The position numbers and the translations under genes are program-made. This document shows, piece after piece, positions 45,245 through 53,890 of a DNA stretch of 53,890 nucleotides. This stretch comes from Lentimicrobium sp. (lineage in GTDB: Bacteria; Bacteroidota; Bacteroidia; Bacteroidales; Lentimicrobiaceae): NCBI GenBank assembly GCA_023957275.1, contig JAMLHF010000028.1:1-53890 (forward strand), written 5' to 3'. Position 1 is the stretch's first letter; each line of letters starts with the position of its first letter. The notes beneath the pieces are model-generated. The model made no database searches and had not been told where the DNA came from. It saw nothing but the letters and a program-made list of their open reading frames with translations.

Positions 45245-46303
45245 TTATTTGGCGTTAAAAATTGCCTGGATCTGTGCTTCTGTGAGTGCATAGTCGTAAA
45301 AGACAATATCGCTGTATTTTGCACCCAGCCTCGGGCTGTATGTACCGGTTCCATCCTGGTTGATTTTCACGGGGAGCCCTGTGTCAATGTTGCCGTTAAC
45401 CATAACAGTAGAAACAGCCAGTTGTCCGTCAATCCATATCTCGGCATTCGCGGTGCGATTGAATACAACGGTAACAAAATGCCAGTCAGCCCCTAAAATT
45501 GATTGTTCCTCTGCCGTGCGCAGGTCGGTTTTGTTTCCATCGCCATCGCAGGCAACCGCCCTGATGCGGCCATTGAGCCATGCAATTACCCAACCTTTAT
45601 TGTTTGAACTGTTCCAGTCCTGGGTACCCATAATTGCAGGATCACTTTCATCATGGTCTGACTGAATCCAGAAACTGATGGAGAAGTTGCGGCTGGCACC
45701 AAAATTGAGTAATGAAGAGTTCTCGACTTCCAGATAAGAGATCTCATCAGGAATGGTTGTTGCATAAACACCGTGAACTTCATCTTCGGCAAAACCAACA
45801 ATGTTGTAATCTGTAGTTTTCAGCTCCACAACACTTCCGTCAGATTTTTTGAAATTTACGATGGAAGGGATATCGCTGTTGGCATTGAAGGTGATGGATT
45901 TCATTGAAGGGTAATCAAATCCGTCTTTCCCGGCATCATTGAAATAGAAATGAAACTTAAGTGCTGCCCGCTGTCCGAAAGGTATTTCAAGATCTGTAGC
46001 AGGATAACTGAATGAAGCAGTTGTGCCGTTAACTTCAATGGTTGTCAGCGCGGTTTTGGTTGTACCGTTTACCACTTCAATCCTTTCAATTTCGTAGCTT
46101 GATTCAATGCTGATCTGTACCATGTCACCATCGCGGTAGGCATCTTCGTAAACGTTGGTTAAAACCTCACCGGTTCTGGGGCTGGTATGCTTGAATTTAA
46201 TATCAAGTCCGAGAAGGCGGCCATCTACCTTATTCTCCTCATCGGTACAACCCAAAAAGGCTATGGTAATGGCAATGAATAAAAAGGTGATTATTTTTCT
46301 CAT
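45245..46303 (-). CDS. LamG/ConA-like lipoprotein, candidate surface glycan-binding protein
   Basis: This 352-residue lipoprotein has lipobox F-L-G-C (Cys19). Residues about 30-150 form Ig/IPT-like beta structure. Residues about 185-350 are a concanavalin-like LamG domain: S-I-S-F-W-I-Q-S, H-F-V-T-V-V-F-N, A-E-I-W-I-D-G-Q-L and D-I-V-F-Y-D-Y-A-L-T-E-A-Q-I. It follows susC-susD, the standard position for the surface glycan-binding accessory protein. Binding of a mannose-containing ligand is inferred only from location. Confidence 0.8.
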   Translation of the reverse strand: MRKIITFLFIAITIAFLGCTDEENKVDGRLLGLDIKFKHTSPRTGEVLTNVYEDAYRDGDMVQISIESSYEIERIEVVNGTTKTALTTIEVNGTTASFSYPATDLEIPFGQRAALKFHFYFNDAGKDGFDYPSMKSITFNANSDIPSIVNFKKSDGSVVELKTTDYNIVGFAEDEVHGVYATTIPDEISYLEVENSSLLNFGASRNFSISFWIQSDHDESDPAIMGTQDWNSSNNKGWVIAWLNGRIRAVACDGDGNKTDLRTAEEQSILGADWHFVTVVFNRTANAEIWIDGQLAVSTVMVNGNIDTGLPVKINQDGTGTYSPRLGAKYSDIVFYDYALTEAQIQAIFNAK

Positions 46304-46392
46304 TGTTCAGCGTTTTTAATGTTAAAAAAGATTGGCAAGAGAGGGGTAATGAAAACTATCAGGTATTAACCCCTCTCTTTTCCCTCCTCATA

Positions 46393-47964
46393 TTAATAAC
46401 CAAGGTTTTGTTTAAGATTCGTGCTCTTCGCAATTTCGCGGGCAGGGATCGGAAATACGTGATGAATGGAAGGATTGAAATTACGGGCAGGCCATACTTC
46501 AATAACTTCGAGTGATTCAATACCGCTTCCGCCTAGGTTAACTTTATAACCGTGCAATGGCTGAGCATAAACTGACTGAGCATCCCCCCAGCGAACCAGG
46601 TCAAGATGACGGAAGACCCCGAACTCCAATGCAAATTCACACCTGCGTTCGTTTTTCAGATCAGCCTTGGTTGCATTGGTTTTGGGGGCAAGTCCGGCAC
46701 GAACCCTTACCTGATTGAGCGGACCATCGCCATTCTGGCCTGTCCAGATAAGGGCTTCTGCTTTCATAAGCAGTACATCGGAATACCTTACAAGCGGAAT
46801 GTTAAGATCAGTAGTTCCGTTGTCACTGTTTGGATTGACCGTAGTTCCAACGGCGTCCGCCGGTGCGAAAGGAGCCAGATACTTGCGGAAAGTAAGTGCC
46901 GACGGGCTTGAAACAGATGCAGGATTTACTGCCCAGACTATTTCGTTTCCGACAAACTGAACGGTTTCACCGGGAGCAAGAATGGTTGCTGCACGGCGTG
47001 TGTCGCCTTCTTCAAATGCATTGTAAAGTTCCAGCGTCGGCTGGTAATATCCCCATGTGTTGTAAATTCCGAAACCGCCATTCTGGAAGAGCACCCCCGG
47101 AAGTTTTGACCCATCGATTTCAGTGCTGGTAACACTCATGATGTATTCAGGGCTCCAGTTCTGTTCAATGGTAAACACATCGGCATAGTTTGGAACCAGT
47201 GAATGTTTGCCGGTATTGATTACCCTGTCGGTGTATTCAATTACTTTCTGATAATAGGAATTGTCATATTGGGCGGCATAAAGGGCAGCGCGGGCCATTA
47301 ATGACCAGGCAGCGGTTTTGTGCATCAGGCCCCAGTCGTTCGAAGGAATTTCATCAAAATAGGGCAATAGCTCAGCCGCTTTATCCAGATCCTCAATAAT
47401 CATATTGTAATTATCCAGCACTGAAGGCGGCCTGGGAACGTCAATCTCATCAATACCTGTATTTTCAGTTACAATTGGAATGCCGCCGTTGGGACCGTTA
47501 TCTCCGTACCAGGGCGCCAGCCACAGGTAAGCAAATGCACGCATGAAATAGGCATGTCCAAGCACACTGTTGCGTACTTTTTCCGACAGTTTGGAGGCCG
47601 TCGGAGCCGAGCGGATCAGCTGGTTCGCATAATTGATGGTTTGGTACATCTGCGGCCAGTTGTCTCGAACATCGCGCGAAGAGGATCCATTATCCACAAA
47701 GTTTTTGATATTCTGGGCCTCAGCCTGTGTGCGCCCGGTTATCAGATTATCGCTGCAGTTTTCATACCACATGAAACCGCGGCCCATGGTTCCCTCACGA
47801 TACTGCCAGTAGAAGAGTGAATAAACAGCCTGCATCGCCTGCTCATCTGTCATATTTGACAGCTGATTGGGCTGGCCGTATGGCTCATATTCCAGAAACT
47901 TCTCGCATGATGAGAACATCAGCGCAATCAGAAGTGTAGATATAATTATTATATTCTTTTTCAT
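46393..47964 (-). CDS. SusD/RagB-family nutrient-binding outer-membrane lipoprotein
   Basis: This 523-residue lipoprotein has lipobox F-S-S-C (Cys20). The TPR-rich SusD fold is shown by N-Q-L-S-N-M-T-D-E-Q-A, A-Y-F-M-R-A-F-A-Y-L-W-L, P-L-V-R-Y-S-D-V-L-L-M-K-A-E-A-L and N-E-R-R-C-E-F-A-L-E-F. It ends H-V-F-P-I-P-A-R-E-I. It caps the SusC transporter and delivers the glycan. It lies 13 bases after susC and 89 before the LamG-like lipoprotein gene. Confidence 0.95.
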   Translation of the reverse strand: MKKNIIIISTLLIALMFSSCEKFLEYEPYGQPNQLSNMTDEQAMQAVYSLFYWQYREGTMGRGFMWYENCSDNLITGRTQAEAQNIKNFVDNGSSSRDVRDNWPQMYQTINYANQLIRSAPTASKLSEKVRNSVLGHAYFMRAFAYLWLAPWYGDNGPNGGIPIVTENTGIDEIDVPRPPSVLDNYNMIIEDLDKAAELLPYFDEIPSNDWGLMHKTAAWSLMARAALYAAQYDNSYYQKVIEYTDRVINTGKHSLVPNYADVFTIEQNWSPEYIMSVTSTEIDGSKLPGVLFQNGGFGIYNTWGYYQPTLELYNAFEEGDTRRAATILAPGETVQFVGNEIVWAVNPASVSSPSALTFRKYLAPFAPADAVGTTVNPNSDNGTTDLNIPLVRYSDVLLMKAEALIWTGQNGDGPLNQVRVRAGLAPKTNATKADLKNERRCEFALEFGVFRHLDLVRWGDAQSVYAQPLHGYKVNLGGSGIESLEVIEVWPARNFNPSIHHVFPIPAREIAKSTNLKQNLGY

Positions 47965-47977
47965 GTTTTTCAGTTAT

Positions 47978-50900
47978 TTAGAATGAAACATTGATGCCAA
48001 AACTGTACATCCTCGACACAGGGAACCTGCCGCCGTCAACTCCAAGGTTACCGACTTCCGGGTCGAATGCAGAGTAACCGGTGAAGGTCACAAGATTCTC
48101 TCCGTTGAAATACAGTCTGATGTTTGAGGTGGAAGCAAGTCCGGCTTTGGTTACCAGACTCTTTGGCAGGGTATAGGAGAAATTCAGATTTTTAAGCCTC
48201 AGATAATCGGCTTTTTCAAGGAAGAAGTCAGAAACCTTTGAATAGTTGCCATTGGGATCTTCAACTACCGACAAGCGGGGAATCTCTGAATTTGGATCGT
48301 AATTGTACGAATCCAGAATATCAGTGCTCATATTCCAGCCTTTCAGGCCTGAGTATGTCATGGCTTTAACACCATTGAATACCATTACGCCTTTGACCCC
48401 CTGAAAGAACATATTAAGGCTGAAGTTTCTCCAATTGGCGCCCACATTAAAGCCGTAAATGAAATCGGGCATGTCATAAGCTCCCATGTACAAACGGTCT
48501 TCATCATTGATCTTACCGTCATTGTTGGCATCAAGGAATTTGAGGTCACCGGGTTTGGCATTGGGCTGAATAAGTGATGCCGTGTTGGTTTCGGGATCGG
48601 TCCAGGTATAGGCTTCTATCTCATCCTGACTCCTGAATATCCCTACTGCATCAATCAGGTAATAGGAATGCCATGGCTGACCAGCAGTTGACTGTAATGG
48701 TTTCATGGAGTTAACATCATTGGTGTGGGCAATAAATTCAGTTTCACCAATGCTGATCACTTCGTTTTTAACAAATCCGATGTTTCCGTTGAAGTTAAGA
48801 TTTACATCCCCTACTTTTTCATTGTAGTTAAGCGTAAATTCCCATCCGCGGTTTTCAACTTCTCCGATATTGAATTCAGGCGGGGAGGCAACACCGGCTA
48901 CAGAAGAGATAGGCATTTCTTCAATAAGATCCTTGGTGTGTTTGAAGAAATAATCAGCAGTGAACATTAGTCTGTTTTGCAGGAAACCAACATCAATACC
49001 AATATTGGTTTGCTCGGTACGTTCCCATTTCAGGTCAGGATTCGGGATAGTAGGCTGGAAAATACCATACCCCTGATTTTCACCGTCAGGACCAAGGAAT
49101 AAAGGCCAGCTGGTTACCTGATAAGGCGGGGCATAAATGAATCTTCTTACTGAGTTGATATTACCTACCTGACCCCAGCTGACACGAAGTTTTGCAAAAC
49201 TTACAGCCGTAACCTGTTTCATAAATGATTCCGAAGACAACTTCCAGGATGCCGAAACTGCCGGGAAAATATCTGAGTTATTATCCGGACTGAGTTTTGA
49301 TGAAGCATCCCTGCGGATACTACCGGTAATAAAATAGCGGTCATCGTATGAATAGGAAGCACGTCCGAGGACTGAAACGTAAGCCTCATCCCAGATTTCT
49401 TCGATCGGTTTAACTGTCCAGTCGGTACCATTCAGGAAAATTGCCTGATATTCGTCCTCGAATGCAAATCCCCTCACCTGGTTGCTGTTGTATCTGTAAT
49501 TCTTCTGGTTCATGGTAAACCCGGCCAGTGCGGAGAAATAATGTTTTTCATTCACGATTTTGGAATACGAAAGAATATTGTCCCAGTTCCATCCCCGGTA
49601 AAGTGAATTGGAAATGGTGCGGTAGTTCTGGTCAATGGTCCGGCCAGGCTCAAGGAAACGCTGCTGGAACGATTCATTGCGAAGGCTGTTCAATTCAATG
49701 GAGAAATCCGACTTCAGGCTGAGTCCGTCAATGGGTTTGATCTCGAGTGAAGTGTTGGAGAAAATCCTGTTGGCAGGATTGTTTTGTCTTACTTTTTCAA
49801 GCATAGCCACCGGATTGCGGAGGTCGGCCTCCACACTGTATCCTTCGGCAAGCGCCCAGCGGGGAACAGTACCACCATAAAGTTTATTTCCATCGGCATC
49901 ATATTCGTAAACGGTGGAGAATCTCGGATATGCCATTGCTCCGAAAATAGTCCCGGTGTGTCCGTCCCCGATACCGCTTTTTCCGTTTGAATAATCGTAA
50001 ACAAGGTTCTGGCGGAGTGTGGTCCATTTGTTAACGGCCATCTCGACCCCCAAGCGGGTGGTAAGCTTCTTGTTGTATGTATTGATTAAGGTTCCTTCTA
50101 CATTATCATAACTGATTGAAGCCAACGCTTTCAGGTCTTTGGAGCCTCCCCTGAGGGTGAGATCATAATGTTCCATGCGTCCAACCCTGAAAATTGCATC
50201 CACCCAGTCGGTTCGGGTAACATTGCCATAAGGGAACTGAATGGGATCGTAGGTTGCGGGAACAGTCTTGCCGGCAGCTTCTGAAGCATCCTTCCACACC
50301 ATATTGAATTGCTCAGAAGTCAGCACCTCGGGCAAACGCCATGCCTGCTGAACTCCCTGCCAGACATTGGCTTCAACAGAAAGTTTACCTTCTTTTGCCT
50401 GTTTGGTTGTAATAATGATGACTCCGCCCGATCCTGCATGAGCACCGTAAATGGCTGATGAAGCAGCATCCTTGAGCACAGTAATGGTCTCAATATCAGC
50501 GGGATTATATGGAGCGTTGGGCACACCGTCTACAACAATCAGAACAGCATCGCCGCTTTATTTCCCTTTCCCCTGATGCTGATGGCAGCTTCGGCTGTAG
50601 GGTCTCCGCTCTGGGTTACTTTAACCCCCGACATCTGCCCCTGGATAAGGTTGCCCAATGAAGCAGGGCGGCCTTTATTGTTGTCGCCGATTTTAATGGT
50701 AGAAGCAGCAACCGAAAGGTCCTGTTTCCGGGTACTTGCATAACCGATAACCACAACCTCGTCGATGCCGATCACATCTGTCTCAAGCGATACGTCAATT
50801 TTAGTTCTGCCATCAATGGCTACTTCAAGGGTTTTCATTCCCACAAATGAAAATACCAGGGTATTGCTGCCCCCGGGAACATTCACTGAGTAAGCACCGG

Positions 50901-51066
50901 AAAGGTCAGTAACTGTCCCCGTTGTAGTACCTTTTACTACTACGGTAGCACCGGGTATTGTACTGCCATCACTGGCCGATTTAACAACACCGCTTACCAG
51001 CCCCTGTGCATTCGCCTGCACTGATATCAATGCAAGCAACAGAATTGTGTAAAGAGGAATTCTCAT
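47978..51066 (-). pseudogene. SusC/RagA TonB-dependent transporter, split by a frameshift
   Basis: Together the two reading frames make a normal SusC. There is a signal peptide ending A-N-A-Q, a carboxypeptidase-regulatory-like domain (G-L-V-S-G-V-V-K), the plug with V-V-V-I-G-Y and R-G-K-G-N, and a C-terminal barrel ending S-F-G-I-N-V-S-F. The first frame (51066-50539) stops after residue 175. The rest resumes in another frame reading G-D-A-V-L-I-V-V-D-G-V-P. The join lies near 50555-50560, in a run of G and A homopolymers. One missing base restores 1,029 codons, the usual SusC size. It could be a real mutation, phase variation or a sequencing error; either way the plug would be truncated as written. 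Confidence 0.85.
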
Positions 51067-51113
51067 AGTGATTTGTTATTGATTGGTGAATAATTGTGTG
51101 TTGTGCAATTTCA

Positions 51114-51129
51114 CATTGCGATCGCAATG
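51114..51129. promoter_or_regulatory. 16-base perfect palindrome in the susC leader
   Basis: CATTGCGATCGCAATG is exactly self-complementary and lies 48 bases before the susC start codon. It is a candidate operator or an mRNA 5'-UTR hairpin. Confidence 0.5.
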
Positions 51130-51407
51130 CAGGCTCCACTTACCTTTTGGTTGGACTTGATTTTCGTTTTCTGAAAGCATCTGATATTTGTTAAAATCCT
51201 GCTTGCAAAGAAAATTATTGTATTGAAATTGTAAATTAACCGGATGTTAATTCTGATTCCGGACTTTCTGAGCAGACCTGCCGAGTGTAAGTAGTTGCCC
51301 CGGTTAGTAACAGCACATTGATGTAAGACTTTAAACTGATGATTTTCATCTTATTTCATCCTTGCTTTTGCCAGGGGTATGCAGCAAAATGTTCACCATT
51401 ACACCGC

Positions 51408-51415
51408 CAAAGATA
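51408..51415 (-). promoter_or_regulatory. Candidate -7 box of the susC promoter
   Basis: Minus-strand TATCTTTG fits TAnnTTTG. No TTG is seen at -33, which suits a promoter that needs an activator. The predicted start near 51402 gives a leader of about 335 bases. Confidence 0.5.
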
Positions 51416-51441
51416 TGACCGAAAGGAAGGGTTTGTGTAAT

Positions 51442-51494
51442 TATTTGCGTATTATAATCCTCAATTTACGCAAATACACAGATATCTATATCTG
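51442..51494. promoter_or_regulatory. Inverted-repeat operator candidate between susC and its regulator
   Basis: TATTTGCGTA (51442-51451) is mirrored exactly by TACGCAAATA (51467-51476) with 15 bases between. Three bases further, CAGATAT-CT-ATATCTG (51479-51494) forms a second inverted repeat. Both lie about -40 to -93 from the predicted susC start, where an AraC/XylR-type activator would bind. The rest of 51067-51630 has no gene. Confidence 0.6.
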
Positions 51495-51630
51495 ACGATG
51501 ACTCCAGCAAGTCCGGAACGGACCCTGCTTAACATTAAAATCACAAACAACAGATGAACATTTCCGGAGCTTCTGAAATGCCGGCCGGAAACCACTGAAT
51601 ATCTTTAGCTTATTACAATGCTGACGATTT

Positions 51631-52792
51631 CTACCTTTTTGAAAGATGTCTGCGACGGTACTCAGCAGGCGTACAACCTTTTATTTGTTTAAATTGCCTC
51701 GAAATATTCTTGCTGCTTTCAAAGCCCGATTCAATGGCGATTTCAAATATGGTTTTATCAGAGTCCAGCAACTTCTGGGCAAACTTCTCAATCTGAAGAT
51801 TATAAATGTACTTATATACTCCGGTACCGGTGGTTTCCTGAAAACGCATTTCCAGTGCCCTTCTCGACAATGGCACCTGCCTGAGCACATCCTTTACGGT
51901 AATCCGTTTTTCGATATTCTGATGAATAAATTTCAGGGCTTTGGCAATATAACGGTCGCTGGTTGATGCAATGTCAGTTGACTGACGTTCTACAATTTGT
52001 GTCGGCATAACATAAATATCATACTGCACGCCGATTTTACCGGTAATCATTTCATCCATGAGTTTTGCAGCCTCATCCTCCTTTCTCGGTATTGAGCGCT
52101 ATACTCGACAAAGGCGGATCCGAGAGGTTACAGGTCATCTCGTCATTATCCACTCCCAGTATCGCCATTTCTTCAGGGATCTGGATACCCACCTGTTTAC
52201 AGGCTTCGGTAATGTGCTGTCCCCGCTCATCATCGCATGTCATGATGGCAACGGGCTTGGGGAGCGAATGCAACCACTGGCTCAGTACCGAAGGTTTGTA
52301 AAACCACAATTCGCGTGTCGGAGCCATATCCTGATCAAAATAATGGACTTTATGACCCTGTGACCTCAGATAATGCTCGAACCCATCGCTCCGCTCGCGC
52401 GACCAGACAATATTCTTAAAACCGTAAAAGGCGAAATTTTTAAATCCCTTTTTAAGAAAATACCTGGCTCCCATTTCACCGGCCTCAAAGTATCCGCCGG
52501 TTATGTTCGGGATATTGGAAAACCGCTCTTTAAAATCCTGGGCAATTACATGGATGCCGGCATTCAGAATCTGTTTGATGTCATCATTATTATATAACTG
52601 ACCAATAATTCCATCGGCCTCCCATTCCCTGGCAAATTTTACAATTCCCTTCATCCCTAAGGTCTCACGATAAAACAGCGGCATCCGGCAAAAAATCCAG
52701 GGCCCGTTTTCCTTTGAATAACGGGCAATCCCTTTCAACAACTTCTGACCATACTCTTCGCCAATATCAAAGAGCAGAATTATCTTGTGCAT
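51631..52792 (-). pseudogene. XylR-like regulator (LacI-type sensor plus AraC helix-turn-helix), frameshifted
   Basis: The first part (52792-52073) is a periplasmic-binding-protein-like sugar sensor: M-H-K-I-I-L-L-F-D-I-G, G-I-I-G-Q-L-Y-N-N-D, C-D-D-E-R-G and V-D-N-D-E. It stops at L-N-T-E-K-G-G. The AraC helix-turn-helix part continues in another frame with E-A-A-K-L-M-D-E-M-I. It includes I-T-V-K-D-V, L-S-R-R-A-L-E-M-R-F and S-G-F-E-S-S-K-N-I-S-R-Q-F-K. Restoring two bases at 52074/52075 gives about 387 residues, the usual XylR length. It would sense a sugar and activate the adjacent susC locus. The start at 52792 is the first Met with family resemblance. Confidence 0.82.
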
Positions 52793-53105
52793 AATATCCG
52801 GTTTCAGCAGTAAATATACATTTTTTACTGTTGGGCTGAATAATGGATTTATAGGTGTTTTTCGCAAAATGATATGCTGGTTTTCTGCCATCCCTGTCGT
52901 CCCTGGATTTGGTGGCAATTATTTTATGCAAACTTCACAAAATCAATTCCAGCGCATCAAATAATAAAATAACCAGGCAAAGTATCATCCGTTTGCAGTC
53001 AGCAAAATGATTAACATGAAACTTCAGAAAACCATTCTATCTTTGTGGAATTAAAACAGGGGAATCCGCGTTTTTATCCGGCCCGGAGAGAGATACAGAC
53101 AAACA
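52793..53105. other. Divergent intergenic region
   Basis: No gene is seen. A plus-strand TATCTTTG (53038-53045) is a likely -7 box for the methyltransferase gene 60 bases downstream, without a clear -33 box. I found no consensus promoter for the leftward regulator. Confidence 0.45.
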
Positions 53106-53720
53106 ATGAAAGAACACTGGGACGAACGGTATTCGGCCACTGACTATATATATGGCACAAATCCCAATGCATGGTTCAGGGATAAATTGTTGCAATTGAC
53201 ACCCGGCTCCATTCTCCTGCCGGCGGAAGGCGAAGGCCGCAATGCGGTTTTTGCAGCGAAAAACGGCTGGAAGGTTCTTGCGTTTGACCAAAGTACCGAA
53301 GGCAGAAAGAAAGCCCTCAGACTGGCAGTCCGCGAAGGAGTGCGGATAGATTACCTTGTCAGCGACCTGCATGAATTTAATGACATCGGCATGACGTTTG
53401 ATGCAATTGCACTGATCTTCGTGCATTTACCCCCGGAAGTACGTGAACAGGTCCACCGCCATCTTACCGGATTCCTCAAACCGGGCGGATTCCTAATTCT
53501 TGAGGCATTTACCGATGAGCAACTGAAGAATACCTCGGGAGGGCCGAAAACGCCCCTGCTTCTGTACAATTCTAAAATTATTGAGCGCGATTTTAACCAA
53601 CTCCGATTTATTGATTTCACAGAATCAACAGTGATACTCGACGAAGGCCCCCTTCACAGGGGAGAAGCCCATGTAGTTAGGCTGTTTGCGCAAAAACCCT
53701 TTCCGGAATGTCCGCAATGA
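53106..53720 (+). CDS. Class I SAM-dependent methyltransferase (TehB/UbiE-like)
   Basis: This 204-residue cytoplasmic protein starts W-D-E-R-Y-S-A-T-D-Y-I-Y-G-T-N-P-N. The Rossmann-type fold has L-L-P-A-E-G-E-G-R-N-A-V-F-A-A (motif I) and V-L-A-F-D-Q-S (acidic end of strand 2). Later come F-D-A-I-A-L-I-F-V-H-L and L-K-P-G-G-F-L-I-L-E-A-F. It resembles the TehB/thiopurine-like small-molecule methyltransferases of Bacteroidota, but the substrate is unknown. Its TGA overlaps the ATG of the next gene (ATGA). Confidence 0.85.
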   Translation: MKEHWDERYSATDYIYGTNPNAWFRDKLLQLTPGSILLPAEGEGRNAVFAAKNGWKVLAFDQSTEGRKKALRLAVREGVRIDYLVSDLHEFNDIGMTFDAIALIFVHLPPEVREQVHRHLTGFLKPGGFLILEAFTDEQLKNTSGGPKTPLLLYNSKIIERDFNQLRFIDFTESTVILDEGPLHRGEAHVVRLFAQKPFPECPQ

Positions 53721-53890
53721 AAAATAAAACCTCTGTCTTTTTTACAATTATCCGTTGGGGTTGCTGCAATACTTTTTTATCTGCAGGTATAAACCCGGGT
53801 AATCAGAAGATCAATCGCAAAGCCGCCCGCATACACGCCCGGGCACTTACAATCGATTCTCACAACGATACGCCCATGTGGTTTACAGAC
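53717..53890 (+). CDS. Membrane dipeptidase (peptidase M19), 3' end outside the window
   Basis: Only 58 codons are present. The start ATG overlaps the methyltransferase stop. After a weak signal-like segment (about 5-25) comes A-L-T-I-D-S-H-N-D-T-P-M-W, which matches the first zinc site (H-x-D) of renal-dipeptidase-type M19 enzymes. These hydrolyse dipeptides, often in the periplasm. The remaining residues lie beyond 53890. Confidence 0.7.
   Translation, partial: MKNKTSVFFTIIRWGCCNTFLSAGINPGNQKINRKAARIHARALTIDSHNDTPMWFTD

Noticed and set aside
47978-50524. A separate TonB-dependent receptor starting at GTG 50524
   Set aside because: It lacks a signal peptide and the first half of the plug, both of which lie in the preceding frame. 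It is the rest of a frameshifted SusC.
51631-52059. A free-standing 142-residue AraC regulator
   Set aside because: The sensor part ends at 52073 in another frame at exactly the usual domain junction of XylR-type proteins, so this is the second half of one broken gene.
1-53890. tRNA genes, CRISPR arrays, transposases or prophage genes
   Set aside because: I looked for cloverleaf-like stretches, regularly spaced repeats and transposase motifs on both strands and found none that were convincing.

Overview
The window comes from a member of the Bacteroidota, probably Bacteroidales/Marinilabiliales-like. Several independent signs agree: a SusC/SusD pair, type IX secretion C-terminal sorting domains on three secreted proteins, a gldA-type gliding-motility ATPase, the rplM-rpsI-rpsB-tsf gene order, and promoters of the Bacteroidota form (-7 box TAnnTTTG with a TTG/TTTG box about 20 bp upstream). 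No tRNA, rRNA, CRISPR array, transposase or phage gene was found.

Region 1 (1-10,506) is mainly housekeeping. A degenerate repeat lies in the first 570 bases. Two co-directional DUF3857/transglutaminase-like secreted proteins follow, the first having lost its catalytic Cys and His. A bidirectional terminator separates them from the convergent rplM-rpsI-rpsB-tsf operon, which has a recognisable promoter and a structured 5' leader. A nucleotide-sugar dehydrogenase and gldA are divergently transcribed. Region 2 (10,553-13,979) holds a large T9SS cargo protein and metK. metK is preceded by a promoter and by a leader with the conserved core of a SAM-II-type riboswitch.

Region 3 (13,997-20,362, minus strand) is a six-gene operon: DoxX-like membrane protein, Gfo/Idh/MocA oxidoreductase, a second such oxidoreductase, a xylose-isomerase-like TIM barrel, a third oxidoreductase, and a DUF1080 lipoprotein (3-keto-glycoside hydrolase family). 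Three members carry twin-arginine signals. The set fits a partly periplasmic oxidise-then-cleave route for glycosides. Region 4 (20,864-25,679) has two more T9SS cargo proteins and a solitary urocanate hydratase with its own promoter and terminator.

Region 5 (25,872-30,722, minus strand) encodes a ROK-family sugar kinase, a double-SIS sugar-phosphate protein and two tandem group II PLP decarboxylases.

Region 6 (30,863-52,792, minus strand) is a polysaccharide-utilization-like locus. It has a XylR-like hybrid regulator, SusC, SusD, a LamG-like surface lipoprotein, a GDPD/PI-PLC-like protein, a GH63/MGH1-like glycosidase, GH125, GH92, an endonuclease/exonuclease/phosphatase-fold enzyme, alkaline phosphatase, a PHP-domain metallohydrolase and two metallophosphoesterases. 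Three of these enzymes share one C-terminal PA14-like module. The mix of exo-alpha-mannosidases with at least five phosphoester hydrolases suggests a phosphorylated alpha-mannoside substrate, such as phosphomannan, a GPI-type glycan or a phosphatidylinositol mannoside. Both susC and the regulator are broken by small indels in this sequence, and the DNA between them holds a long inverted repeat just upstream of a candidate promoter. The window ends with a methyltransferase overlapping the start of an M19 dipeptidase gene cut by the window edge.
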